Shown here one piece after another: positions 1-6,063 of a stretch of 6,063 nt of DNA. The translations under genes were made by a program, and so were the position numbers. The stretch lies in contig DPJP01000371.1 of NCBI GenBank assembly GCA_003542955.1, positions 11,185 through 17,247 of the forward strand, read 5' to 3'. Numbering within the stretch: position 1 is the stretch's first letter; the number at the start of each line of letters is the position of its first letter. Below the pieces are notes generated by a model. That model did no database searches. It had not been told where the DNA came from and saw only the letters and a program-made list of their open reading frames with translations. This DNA comes from Armatimonadota bacterium (GTDB lineage Bacteria; Armatimonadota; Zipacnadia; Zipacnadales; UBA11051).

Positions 1-26
1 CGGCCACCGTGGGCAGGCCCGCGGCC

Positions 27-1037
27 CTACGCGGCATCGGCGTCGGCGAAGTGCTCGTGACAGGCGATGAACTCCGCCTCGCGGGCGAGGAAAGCCTCGA
101 CGACTGCCGGATCGAAGTGGGTTCCGCTGTCGTCGATGATGAGTTGGCGGGCAACGTCATGCGGTATCGCAGCTTTGTAGACGCGCTTCGAGACCAGCGC
201 GTCGTAGACATCGGCGAGGGCGACGATACGGGCGGCAAGCGGAATCTGCTCCCGCTCGAGCCTGTGGGGATAGCCGGTTCCATCCCAGCGTTCGTGATGC
301 GACACGGCAATCTCGCGGGCCATCCGGAGGTAGGGAACGCCGTCGTATTCGGACTCGGCCGCGCCGAGGGTCTCCCCGCCGATGAGCGTGTGTCTCTTCA
401 TCGTCTCGAACTCAGCATCGCTCAACCGGCCAGGCTTGAGCAGCACCGAGTCCGGTATACCGACCTTGCCAATGTCGTGCAGCGGACTGGTCAGGTAGAT
501 GGTCTCCACGTACTCCGTGGTCACCTGGCCGGCGTAATCGGGATTATCGGCGAGTTCTGACGCAAGAATGGTCGAGTACTTGCGGATGCGCTCGAGGTGT
601 TGGCCGGTTTCGGGGTCACGCGATTCGGCGAGCTTGGCGAGTGCGAAGATGGCGACATGCCTGGTCTCGAGGGAGACAATACGTTCGCCGGCCTTGACGC
701 GCACCAGCAACTCGGCGGTATCGAAGGGCTTGGCGACGAAGTCATCGGCCCCGGCGGAGAGCCCCTGGACGACCTGGGCAGACCCCGTGCGTCCGGTGAG
801 CAGGATGATGTACACGTAGCCGGGGAAGGCTCCATTGCGAATATGGCGGCAGAGCCCGAGGCCGTCGACGCCCGGCATCAGCCAGTCGGATATGACAATC
901 CGGATTGGCTCGCGAGAGAGAACCTTGATCGCCTCGGCGCCGTCGGAGGCCTGCAGGGTCTCATAGCCTGCGTCCTCGAGCGCCTTGCACACCATCTCAA
1001 GGGCGAGATCGTCGTCATCAACGACAAGTATCCGCAT
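27..1037 (-). CDS. Two-component response regulator with HD-GYP c-di-GMP phosphodiesterase output (RpfG-like)
   Basis: The predicted product is a cytoplasmic 336-residue regulator that would hydrolyse cyclic di-GMP when its receiver is phosphorylated. Residues 1-118 form a receiver domain: acidic pocket Asp7-Asp9, phospho-acceptor Asp51 in SDWLMPGVDG, Thr81 and Lys103. Residues 129-325 form an HD-GYP domain with Glu143-x3-His147, the HD pair His187-Asp188 in HDIGKVGIPD, His216, His247-His248, the GYP motif at 255-257, Asp276 in ALADVYDAL and GTHFDP at 305-310. No other domain is visible, and the length is normal for REC-HD-GYP proteins. I chose the ATG at 1037 because it opens directly on MRILVVDDDD and has AGGAGA 11 bases upstream. 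A TTG at 1079 would add 14 residues and overlap the kinase stop by 4 bases, but has no ribosome-binding site. It lies 38 bases after the hybrid kinase, its likely phosphodonor. One oddity: the usual glycines after the GYP motif are replaced by arginine (Arg259, Arg262). Family assignment is very secure; the cellular process controlled is unknown. Confidence 0.96.
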   Translation of the reverse strand: MRILVVDDDDLALEMVCKALEDAGYETLQASDGAEAIKVLSREPIRIVISDWLMPGVDGLGLCRHIRNGAFPGYVYIILLTGRTGSAQVVQGLSAGADDFVAKPFDTAELLVRVKAGERIVSLETRHVAIFALAKLAESRDPETGQHLERIRKYSTILASELADNPDYAGQVTTEYVETIYLTSPLHDIGKVGIPDSVLLKPGRLSDAEFETMKRHTLIGGETLGAAESEYDGVPYLRMAREIAVSHHERWDGTGYPHRLEREQIPLAARIVALADVYDALVSKRVYKAAIPHDVARQLIIDDSGTHFDPAVVEAFLAREAEFIACHEHFADADAA

Positions 1038-1048
1038 CCCTGACGTCT

Positions 1049-1054
1049 TCTCCT
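1049..1054 (-). promoter_or_regulatory. Ribosome-binding site of the HD-GYP regulator
   Basis: On the minus strand this reads AGGAGA, and 11 bases separate it from the ATG at 1035-1037. The spacing is slightly long, but this is the only Shine-Dalgarno-like run in the 38-base junction after the kinase stop. It favours the ATG at 1037 over the TTG at 1079, which has no such sequence upstream. Confidence 0.6.
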
Positions 1055-1075
1055 GGCTGGGAGTGTGCGGCCGGT

Positions 1076-4000
1076 TCAACCGGCTGCGGTGATCACGTCA
1101 CCGGACTGTGTCACAAAGCGCGCCGCGGCAGCGCTGAGCTGCTCGATCATCTCCAGTGAGGCCTCCGCCTTGCCCTCACGCGCGCGCATCTCTATCTTCT
1201 CCGCGAGTTCTCGCATCGGCTCGGCGGCGAGATTGGCCGATGTTCCTTTGATGCGGTGGCTCAAGGCCGCAAGCTGTTCGCTGTCGCCGGCTTCTGCAGT
1301 CTGACGGAGTTCCTCGACATACTCCGTGACCCGCGCCCTGAACTTGGCGAGTATCCTGGCCGCGAAGGCCGGGTCTCCGCCGCAGCGCTCAAGCAGGACA
1401 TCGTAGTCAAAAGCCGGCTGCTGATCGAGCGAAGCCGCACCGTCAGGCCCGCGTTGCGTCTCCTGCTGCTGCTCCTGCTCAGGCTCCTGCGGCGCGGGAT
1501 CGACGGGCGTGACCGCGCTCTCATCGGTGACCTGTTCGGTCGGCTTCTCGGTCGCCGGCCCTTCGGGCTCTTCAGCGCGGGTGACGCCGTCGGCGTTGGG
1601 TGCTGTCCGCGCCTGCATCTGCTGCATGACCCGCTGGAAGTATGATGTGGTCTGCGTGCGGACGAGCCACTTCTCGATGGTGGCGATGAGTTGTTCGCAA
1701 TCGAGGGGCTTGGAGAGATAGTCATCCATGCCCGCGTCAATGGCGCGCTCCCTGTCACCTTTCATGGCACTGGCAGTCAGCGCGACGATCGGCAAGTGCT
1801 CGCCGTCGCTGGGGACGTGCTGTGACGCCTCCGACTCGCGTATCCGCCTGGTGGCCACCAGCCCGTCCATCTCCGGCATCTGGCAGTCCATCAGGATAAG
1901 GTCATACTGCCCGCTGAGCGCTCCTTTGACGGCCTGAGCGCCGTTGTACACCCAGTCACAGCGATAGCCGGCATTCGTCAGCATCGAGACTGCGACTTCG
2001 CGGTTGATCTCATCGTCCTCAGCCAGCAGAATGCGGGCGCTTCCGCGTCGGGCGCGGATGACGGCCTGCGGCGTCGCCCTGGGCTGCGCATCGGCGCTGC
2101 CTCCGGGCCGACCGGTCGCCACGCCGATGACGTCACGCAACAGTGACCTGCGCACCGGCTTGGTCAGATGTCCCGCGAAACCCAATTGCCAGAAGCTGTC
2201 CGCATTTTCCGCCTCGGACACCTCGGTCAGCCGAATCAGTGTTATATCGGCGATTCCCGGCTCGGACTTGACGTCCGCAGCCAGTCTGTCGCCCGTCAGG
2301 TCCGGGAGTCGCACATCGATGACGGCCACATCAAAGCGGACGGCAACATCCCAGCCGCGGCGGAGCATGGCCAATGCCGCTGCGCCGGAGGCGGCTTCCA
2401 TGACGCGGCAGCCGGAGTCGCGCAAGTACGAGGCCGCGGCACGGCGCGCGGATGGCGAGTCGTCTACGAGCAGCACGTTGAGGCCCGAGAGGTCGGGCAG
2501 TGCGGCAGTCGTCGCGGCGGCGCGGGCCTTGCCGAACCGGACGGTGAACCAGAACTCCGAGCCTGACCCGACCGTGCTCTGCACGCCGATGTCGCCGCCC
2601 ATCAGGTCGAGCAGTTGCCTGCAGATGGCCAGGCCCAGGCCGGTTCCGCCGTACTTGCGCGTCGTCGAGGAGTCGGCCTGGGTGAATGCGCTGAAGAGCC
2701 GCTCAAGCTTCTCGGCGGGGATACCGATGCCGGTATCGCGGACGGAGCAGTGGATCAGGACCGCGCTGTCGGTCTGCTCGGGGACGGTGACCTCGAGCAC
2801 GACCTCACCCTCGTTGGTGAACTTCACGCCGTTGCTGAGCAGGTTGGTCAGCACCTGTCTGAAGCGCGTCGAGTCGCCGGAAAGGGCGGTTGGCACTGCT
2901 TTGTCGATGTGACAGACGAGTTCGACACCCTTGTTCTGCGCCCGCTCGGCAAACAGGTCGATCACGTCCTCGACGAGTGTCTCGAGGTCGAAATCGACGG
3001 CATCGAGGTCGAGCATGCCGGCCTCGATCTTCGAGAAGTCGAGGATGTCATCGAGCAGCTGCAGCAGAGCGTTTGCGGAGCCCTGGGCGGTGCGGGTGTA
3101 GTGGCGCTGCTGGGCGGTGAGTACGGTGCCGTTGAGCAACCCCAGCATGCCGAGGATGCCGTTCATCGGCGTGCGGATCTCGTGACTCATGTTGGCGAGG
3201 AACTCGCTCTTGGCGCTGTTGGCGGCCTCCGCGGTTTCCTTGGCCTGCTGCAGCGCGTTCTCGGCAGCCTTGATGTCGGTGATGTCAATGAAGCTCTGCA
3301 GCAGCACGTCTCTTGAGTCAAGCACCACAGGGATAGCCGTTCTGAGTATTGGCACCCGGCGGCCGTTGCCCAGAAGCAGAGTAGCTTCATCCTGCTCGGG
3401 CCGACCGGGGCCTGCATCCTGTGTCTGCGGGACCTGCTGGGCCTCGATGAAGCGGCCGAGCCGGCTGCCGATGATCTCGTCACGTGCGGCGCCGATCATG
3501 GCTACACCGGCGGGGTTGACGCCGACGATCTCATGCGTGGTCGGCTCGACGATGATGATGCCGGTCGGCAGCGAGTTCAGGATAGTCCGGGAGCGTTGCT
3601 CGCTCTCGCGGAGGGCTATCTCGACGCGCTGTCGCTGTATGGCGGCGCCGAAGGCAGTCGATGCCGCCGTCAGTGCGTCGATCTCCGCGGCCGACCAGTC
3701 GCGCTCGCGCTCGCAGTCATCAAAGCCGATGAAACCCCACCAGTGATCGCCGACGAAGACCGGCAGCGCGAGAACCGACTTGATATCCTGATCGGCCAGC
3801 AGTCTCCCCTCGCCCTCCGGCAGGTCGGAGACGCTCCCGCTGACGGGCGCGCCCGCCGAGAGTACATCGGCCCAGCGGCCGTACCCCGCGGTGACGTAGG
3901 GCAAGTTCTGCAGCTCGGGGTTGTCGATCTGGGGCTCAACGGCCTCGTCGGCCCACTCATAGCGTTGTGAGATAAGCAGCGTGCCGTCGGGCGCATGGTG

Positions 4001-5578
4001 GTTCTCGAAGATGTAGACGCGGCTGACGTCGGCAGCCTGTCCGAGCGCCTCGAGCACCTTGGGCATGCTCTGCGCCCAGGAGCCGGAGCGCAGCAGCAGC
4101 TCCGCCGTCAGCGCAACGGCCTCGAGGATGCATTCGCGGCGGCCCAGGGCATCTTCGGTCTGCACCGTCGCCGTGACGTCCTGCAGCAGGCCGTCGGTAT
4201 AGAGTATCTGGCCGTGTTCATCGCGGACCACCTGCGCCGTTGCGTCGACCCAGAAGGTTGTGCCGTCGCGACGCTTGAGGTGCAGGCGCGTGCTGGTAAT
4301 GCCCTCGGCGGCGAGAAGCTCGGCCTGAAACGCAGCGCGTTGGCGCATATCGACGTAGGTGTCGATGGGCCTCATCCCGATAGCCTGTTCGGGTGTATCG
4401 TAGCCGAACATCGCGGCGAGCATGCGGTTTGCCATGATGATGGTGCCGTCATCGCCGGGAGTGACACGATAGAGGCCGATGGGGAGGTTGTCGACAAGCA
4501 CCTCGTACTCTTCACGAGCCCGACGGAGGTCGGCTTCACGCTTCTCGAGCCTGTCCATCAGGCCGTCGAACTCGCAGGCGAGGTGGCCGATCTCATCGTC
4601 ACTGACCGCGTTGAGCCGCCCTGTGAGGTCGCCGCTGCCGCTGATGGCGGCGGCATGCTCGGTCAGGCGGCGGATGCCGGCCAGGACGGTGCTGTTGAGC
4701 AGTAGACTTGCCGCGAGCATGGCCAGGAGCGCCGTAGCGATGAGCGCGGCAGTGACGCTGTGGAGGATGGCGCGGCCCTGGACGCTGATGTGCTTGGGCA
4801 ACTCAGCCCGTAGAACGCCGGCGGTGTTGCCCGTGATGTCCGTCAGTTGGATGTCCAAAACCGCGTAGTTGGGGTCGGACATGTCGATGCGGACGAGGCT
4901 ATCAGGATCGGCAGACAGCCAGTTCATCGCACGCGCGGGCGCGTCACCATCGGCGGAGATGTAGCGGAAGGGCTCCTGGGTGTCGGCCGCGATCGCGCTG
5001 ACCATCGTCGAGTTGAGCAGCCGTCCCATGACGAGCGATCCGCGCGGCGGTCCGGCATCACTGCTGGGGAGGATAGGCCGCGATGCCACGAGCAGCGGAC
5101 CGGCGGCGGTACGCATAACCCCCGTGACGCCCTCTTTGTTCCGTGACCCAGACACGTTGAGGGCATGGTCGGGGGGCAGTCGATCGTTCGGCAACTCGAC
5201 AACTGGTGTTGGGGCGCCATCAGAGCTCGCCTGCCGCCCCCATACCAGTTGCCCTTCGAGATCGTAGATGCAGAAGACGTTGAGTTTGAGCGCGTCAAGG
5301 ATGGAGTCGTACAGATTCGCCTGAGTGTAGTCCTCGTTGCGGTCCCGGACGTACTTGTACGTGTCATCCCACTCGGCCCAGTCGCCGCAGGTTGTGTGCA
5401 GGTGGGACAACTCGTTGCGGAGCGCACTCACACAGCGGCGCCCGCTCCGCATCGCCTCCTGATGCTCGAGGGTGTCGAAGCGCGGCTGGATGACCCAGTA
5501 CTGGAAGGCGTACCGCGCAGCGGTGGAGACGGCGAACACCGCGGCCAGTATCAACAGCAGTTTCGTCTTCAGCGACAT
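1076..5578 (-). CDS. CHASE4-HAMP-PAS-GAF-PAS hybrid sensor histidine kinase with two receivers and HPt
   Basis: The product is a 1500-residue inner-membrane kinase containing every step of a phosphorelay. Residues from Met 5578: membrane helix ~6-22; periplasmic CHASE4 ~35-265, with hallmark [10 protein letters not shown] at 65-74; membrane helix ~273-298; HAMP ~297-350 with DEIG at 328-331; PAS ~355-470; GAF ~485-650 ([34 protein letters not shown]); PAS ~657-770. The HisKA domain has His799 in [10 protein letters not shown], and the ATPase domain has an N box around 908-921, DTGIGIP at 948-954 and GGTGLGL at 977-983. Receiver 1 (~1033-1155) has Asp1039-Asp1040, Asp1088, Thr1118 and Lys1140. 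Receiver 2 (~1182-1303) has Glu1187-Asp1189, Asp1231, Thr1268 and Lys1290. HPt (~1391-1495) has His1441 in [11 protein letters not shown]. The start is uncertain: ATG 5578 opens on [10 protein letters not shown], a typical amino terminus for this family, but its GGAG is almost adjacent. GTG 5638 (20 more residues) has AGGAGG 11 bases upstream, and ATG 5590 is also possible. The signal sensed cannot be read from sequence. The presumed partner is the adjacent HD-GYP regulator. Confidence 0.96.
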   Translation of the reverse strand: MSLKTKLLLILAAVFAVSTAARYAFQYWVIQPRFDTLEHQEAMRSGRRCVSALRNELSHLHTTCGDWAEWDDTYKYVRDRNEDYTQANLYDSILDALKLNVFCIYDLEGQLVWGRQASSDGAPTPVVELPNDRLPPDHALNVSGSRNKEGVTGVMRTAAGPLLVASRPILPSSDAGPPRGSLVMGRLLNSTMVSAIAADTQEPFRYISADGDAPARAMNWLSADPDSLVRIDMSDPNYAVLDIQLTDITGNTAGVLRAELPKHISVQGRAILHSVTAALIATALLAMLAASLLLNSTVLAGIRRLTEHAAAISGSGDLTGRLNAVSDDEIGHLACEFDGLMDRLEKREADLRRAREEYEVLVDNLPIGLYRVTPGDDGTIIMANRMLAAMFGYDTPEQAIGMRPIDTYVDMRQRAAFQAELLAAEGITSTRLHLKRRDGTTFWVDATAQVVRDEHGQILYTDGLLQDVTATVQTEDALGRRECILEAVALTAELLLRSGSWAQSMPKVLEALGQAADVSRVYIFENHHAPDGTLLISQRYEWADEAVEPQIDNPELQNLPYVTAGYGRWADVLSAGAPVSGSVSDLPEGEGRLLADQDIKSVLALPVFVGDHWWGFIGFDDCERERDWSAAEIDALTAASTAFGAAIQRQRVEIALRESEQRSRTILNSLPTGIIIVEPTTHEIVGVNPAGVAMIGAARDEIIGSRLGRFIEAQQVPQTQDAGPGRPEQDEATLLLGNGRRVPILRTAIPVVLDSRDVLLQSFIDITDIKAAENALQQAKETAEAANSAKSEFLANMSHEIRTPMNGILGMLGLLNGTVLTAQQRHYTRTAQGSANALLQLLDDILDFSKIEAGMLDLDAVDFDLETLVEDVIDLFAERAQNKGVELVCHIDKAVPTALSGDSTRFRQVLTNLLSNGVKFTNEGEVVLEVTVPEQTDSAVLIHCSVRDTGIGIPAEKLERLFSAFTQADSSTTRKYGGTGLGLAICRQLLDLMGGDIGVQSTVGSGSEFWFTVRFGKARAAATTAALPDLSGLNVLLVDDSPSARRAAASYLRDSGCRVMEAASGAAALAMLRRGWDVAVRFDVAVIDVRLPDLTGDRLAADVKSEPGIADITLIRLTEVSEAENADSFWQLGFAGHLTKPVRRSLLRDVIGVATGRPGGSADAQPRATPQAVIRARRGSARILLAEDDEINREVAVSMLTNAGYRCDWVYNGAQAVKGALSGQYDLILMDCQMPEMDGLVATRRIRESEASQHVPSDGEHLPIVALTASAMKGDRERAIDAGMDDYLSKPLDCEQLIATIEKWLVRTQTTSYFQRVMQQMQARTAPNADGVTRAEEPEGPATEKPTEQVTDESAVTPVDPAPQEPEQEQQQETQRGPDGAASLDQQPAFDYDVLLERCGGDPAFAARILAKFRARVTEYVEELRQTAEAGDSEQLAALSHRIKGTSANLAAEPMRELAEKIEMRAREGKAEASLEMIEQLSAAAARFVTQSGDVITAAG
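1409..1666 (-). other. Low-complexity E/P/Q-rich linker between receiver 2 and HPt
   Basis: This stretch inside the kinase gene encodes residues ~1305-1390. Most of it is a charged, proline-, glutamate- and glutamine-rich segment including [11 protein letters not shown]. The DNA around 1459-1490 is correspondingly repetitive (CTG/CTC-rich on the plus strand). No domain is visible, so it is probably a flexible tether that lets the HPt domain reach the receivers and the partner regulator. Repetitive codons here could make its length vary between strains. The tether role is inference. Confidence 0.7.
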
Positions 5579-5649
5579 TCTCCGCCACATCAGGGTGCCG
5601 GCGATTGCGCGGCTGAGACCGATCCCACCCGCGCCCACGCCACCGCGAT

Positions 5650-5655
5650 CCTCCT
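5650..5655 (-). promoter_or_regulatory. Possible ribosome-binding site for a GTG start of the kinase at 5638
   Basis: On the minus strand this is a perfect AGGAGG within GGAGGAGG, 11 bases before an in-frame GTG at 5636-5638. The same spacing is seen for the downstream regulator gene. The 20 codons between 5638 and 5578 are about 80% G/C at the third position, like the coding region, whereas those upstream of 5638 drop to roughly 65%. This supports initiation at 5638 giving a 1520-residue kinase. Against it, the ATG at 5578 matches the usual amino terminus of such sensors, and the run could be chance in GC-rich DNA. Confidence 0.4.
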
Positions 5656-5740
5656 CCAACCCCTTCACCGGAACGCATGCGAGGCAACTGCCAACTGGGC
5701 TAGTCCCAGCAATTTGCGTACCGCGCAGCCCAACGGCAGC

Positions 5741-6063
5741 ATGCCCGTGAGCGCCACCTGCGAAGTTCACGCCGGGGCGTGGCACTCACGGTGCTACGGT
5801 TCCGGGCAGGGAAGCCACACACCTGCGGCGGATTTCGCGCTCGATGCGGTGCGCAGTGTCGTGACTACCGGCACAAGACGAATCGCCGGCCGGGGCTGGA
5901 GGCAATCGGCGCCGGCGGTCAAGCCCACACACCTTCTCCCTACTGGGCCATACGCGCTAGCTTTGGCGATTTGGGGCGTGCTGGAGGGGCCGGTCGAGTT
6001 GCGCTTCAGCCGTATCGAAGTCCCGCGGCCGCGGGAAGCCCGGCCCACGTGTTCCCTGCCCGA
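5741..6063 (+). CDS. Possible partial divergent ORF, unrecognised, open to the window edge
   Basis: Starting at ATG 5741, the plus strand is open for 107 codons to the end of the window. I recognise no family. The middle part includes the mildly hydrophobic [16 protein letters not shown]. Against it being a gene: there is no clear ribosome-binding site upstream of 5741, third-position G/C is about 73% against more than 80% in the established genes, and the composition is rich in Arg, Pro, Gly and Thr as in random frames of GC-rich DNA. Its stop, if any, lies outside the window. It could be a real divergent gene, a decayed remnant or a chance frame; chance is most likely. Confidence 0.12.
   Translation, partial: MPVSATCEVHAGAWHSRCYGSGQGSHTPAADFALDAVRSVVTTGTRRIAGRGWRQSAPAVKPTHLLPTGPYALALAIWGVLEGPVELRFSRIEVPRPREARPTCSLP
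5803..6062. repeat. 260-bp segment bounded by an 11-bp perfect inverted repeat
   Basis: CGGGCAGGGAA at 5803-5813 recurs as its exact reverse complement at 6052-6062. The repeat does not extend inward beyond 11 bp, and on the outer side the next base does not match, although only one base remains in the window there. Inside lie a near-direct repeat (AGCCACACACCT at 5813-5824, AGCCCACACACCT at 5922-5934) and a perfect palindrome at 6021-6036. The ends could mark a small non-autonomous element, but no target-site duplication can be assessed because the window stops, and chance is possible in such GC-rich DNA. Confidence 0.3.
6021..6036. repeat. Perfect 16-bp palindrome
   Basis: TCCCGCGGCCGCGGGA is identical to its own reverse complement over all 16 bases and stops matching one base further out. 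It lies about 380-440 bases upstream of the kinase start candidates. A symmetrical site could bind a dimeric regulator, but there is no loop and no T-run, so it is not a standard terminator. The all-G/C core makes a chance origin credible. Confidence 0.35.

Larger units (their letters stand above)
5639..6063. other. Region upstream of the operon, no convincing gene
   Basis: About 425 bases precede the kinase. Third-position G/C content in both candidate frames is lower than in the kinase gene. I looked on the minus strand for -35/-10 pairs: a TTGACC at 5917-5922 has no acceptable -10 at the right distance, and no other pair is convincing. I see no riboswitch-like or tRNA-like sequence. A small hairpin is possible at 5695-5709 (CTGGG, 5-base loop, CCCAG), in what would be the kinase leader. 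The repeats within the region are listed separately. The operon promoter probably lies here, but I cannot place it. Confidence 0.5.

Noticed and set aside
1..26. Terminator after the HD-GYP gene
   Set aside because: There are GC-rich self-complementary bits, but no stable stem with a T-run in the 26 bases available.
9..560. 183-codon plus-strand ORF opposite the HD-GYP domain
   Set aside because: It is antisense to a strongly conserved catalytic domain and has no recognisable motif.
1038..1079. TTG start at 1079 overlapping the kinase stop by 4 bases
   Set aside because: The overlap would suit translational coupling, but no ribosome-binding site precedes it, and the ATG at 1037 has one and begins exactly at the receiver domain.
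2004..2912. 302-codon plus-strand ORF opposite the kinase receiver and ATPase region
   Set aside because: It lies wholly antisense to conserved kinase domains, is Ser/Arg/Pro-rich and shows no motif. Long antisense frames are expected in GC-rich genes.
2615..3316. 233-codon plus-strand ORF opposite the histidine kinase core
   Set aside because: It is the mirror frame of the ATPase and HisKA coding sequence, with no independent coding evidence.
3995..4705. 236-codon plus-strand ORF opposite the HAMP-PAS-GAF region
   Set aside because: It is a shadow of the kinase coding frame; composition and lack of any family resemblance argue against a gene.
5639..5785. Extension of the kinase to the GTG at 5785
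   Set aside because: The added Gly-rich residues resemble no domain, third-position G/C falls to about 65%, and a strong ribosome-binding site lies inside this stretch, suggesting an untranslated leader.
5794..6048. 84-codon minus-strand ORF upstream of the kinase
   Set aside because: Arg/Ser/Pro/Ala-rich, no motif, no clear ribosome-binding site, low third-position G/C bias; probably a chance frame.
5639..6063. c-di-GMP riboswitch in the operon leader
   Set aside because: It was considered because of the HD-GYP gene, but I could not find the conserved core of either c-di-GMP riboswitch class on the minus strand.

Overview
The window is a GC-rich bacterial segment holding one two-gene signalling operon, read entirely on the minus strand. 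The first gene (stop at 1076, start near 5578) encodes a hybrid sensor histidine kinase of about 1500 residues. The second (1037 down to 27) encodes a 336-residue response regulator with an HD-GYP cyclic-di-GMP phosphodiesterase output. Only 38 bases separate the kinase stop from the preferred ATG of the regulator, so co-transcription is very likely. Nothing in the window fixes the host lineage. The high GC, strong G/C bias at third codon positions and the CHASE4/PAS/GAF hybrid kinase fit many environmental bacteria, and I do not name a phylum.

Layout: 1-26 is sequence downstream of the regulator, with no visible terminator. 27-1037 is the REC-HD-GYP regulator. 1038-1075 is the short junction carrying its ribosome-binding site. 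1076-5578 is the kinase (possibly starting at GTG 5638). 5579-6063 is the upstream side, where I find no convincing gene and no convincing promoter. It does contain an 11-bp inverted repeat, a perfect 16-bp palindrome, a short direct repeat and a plus-strand reading frame that stays open to the window edge.

How the genes work together (inference from domain content): a periplasmic CHASE4 domain between two membrane helices, plus cytoplasmic HAMP, PAS, GAF and PAS domains, feed one kinase core (His799). Phosphate can then pass through two receiver domains (Asp1088, Asp1231) and a C-terminal HPt domain (His1441) to Asp51 of the regulator. The regulator's HD-GYP domain keeps the expected metal-binding and GYP residues, so it should hydrolyse c-di-GMP. 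In plan this resembles the RpfC/RpfG pair of Xanthomonas, but with a CHASE4 sensor in place of RpfC's multi-pass membrane input and with an additional receiver domain. The individual domain families are well known; the notable point is the complete relay and its probable output in two adjacent genes.
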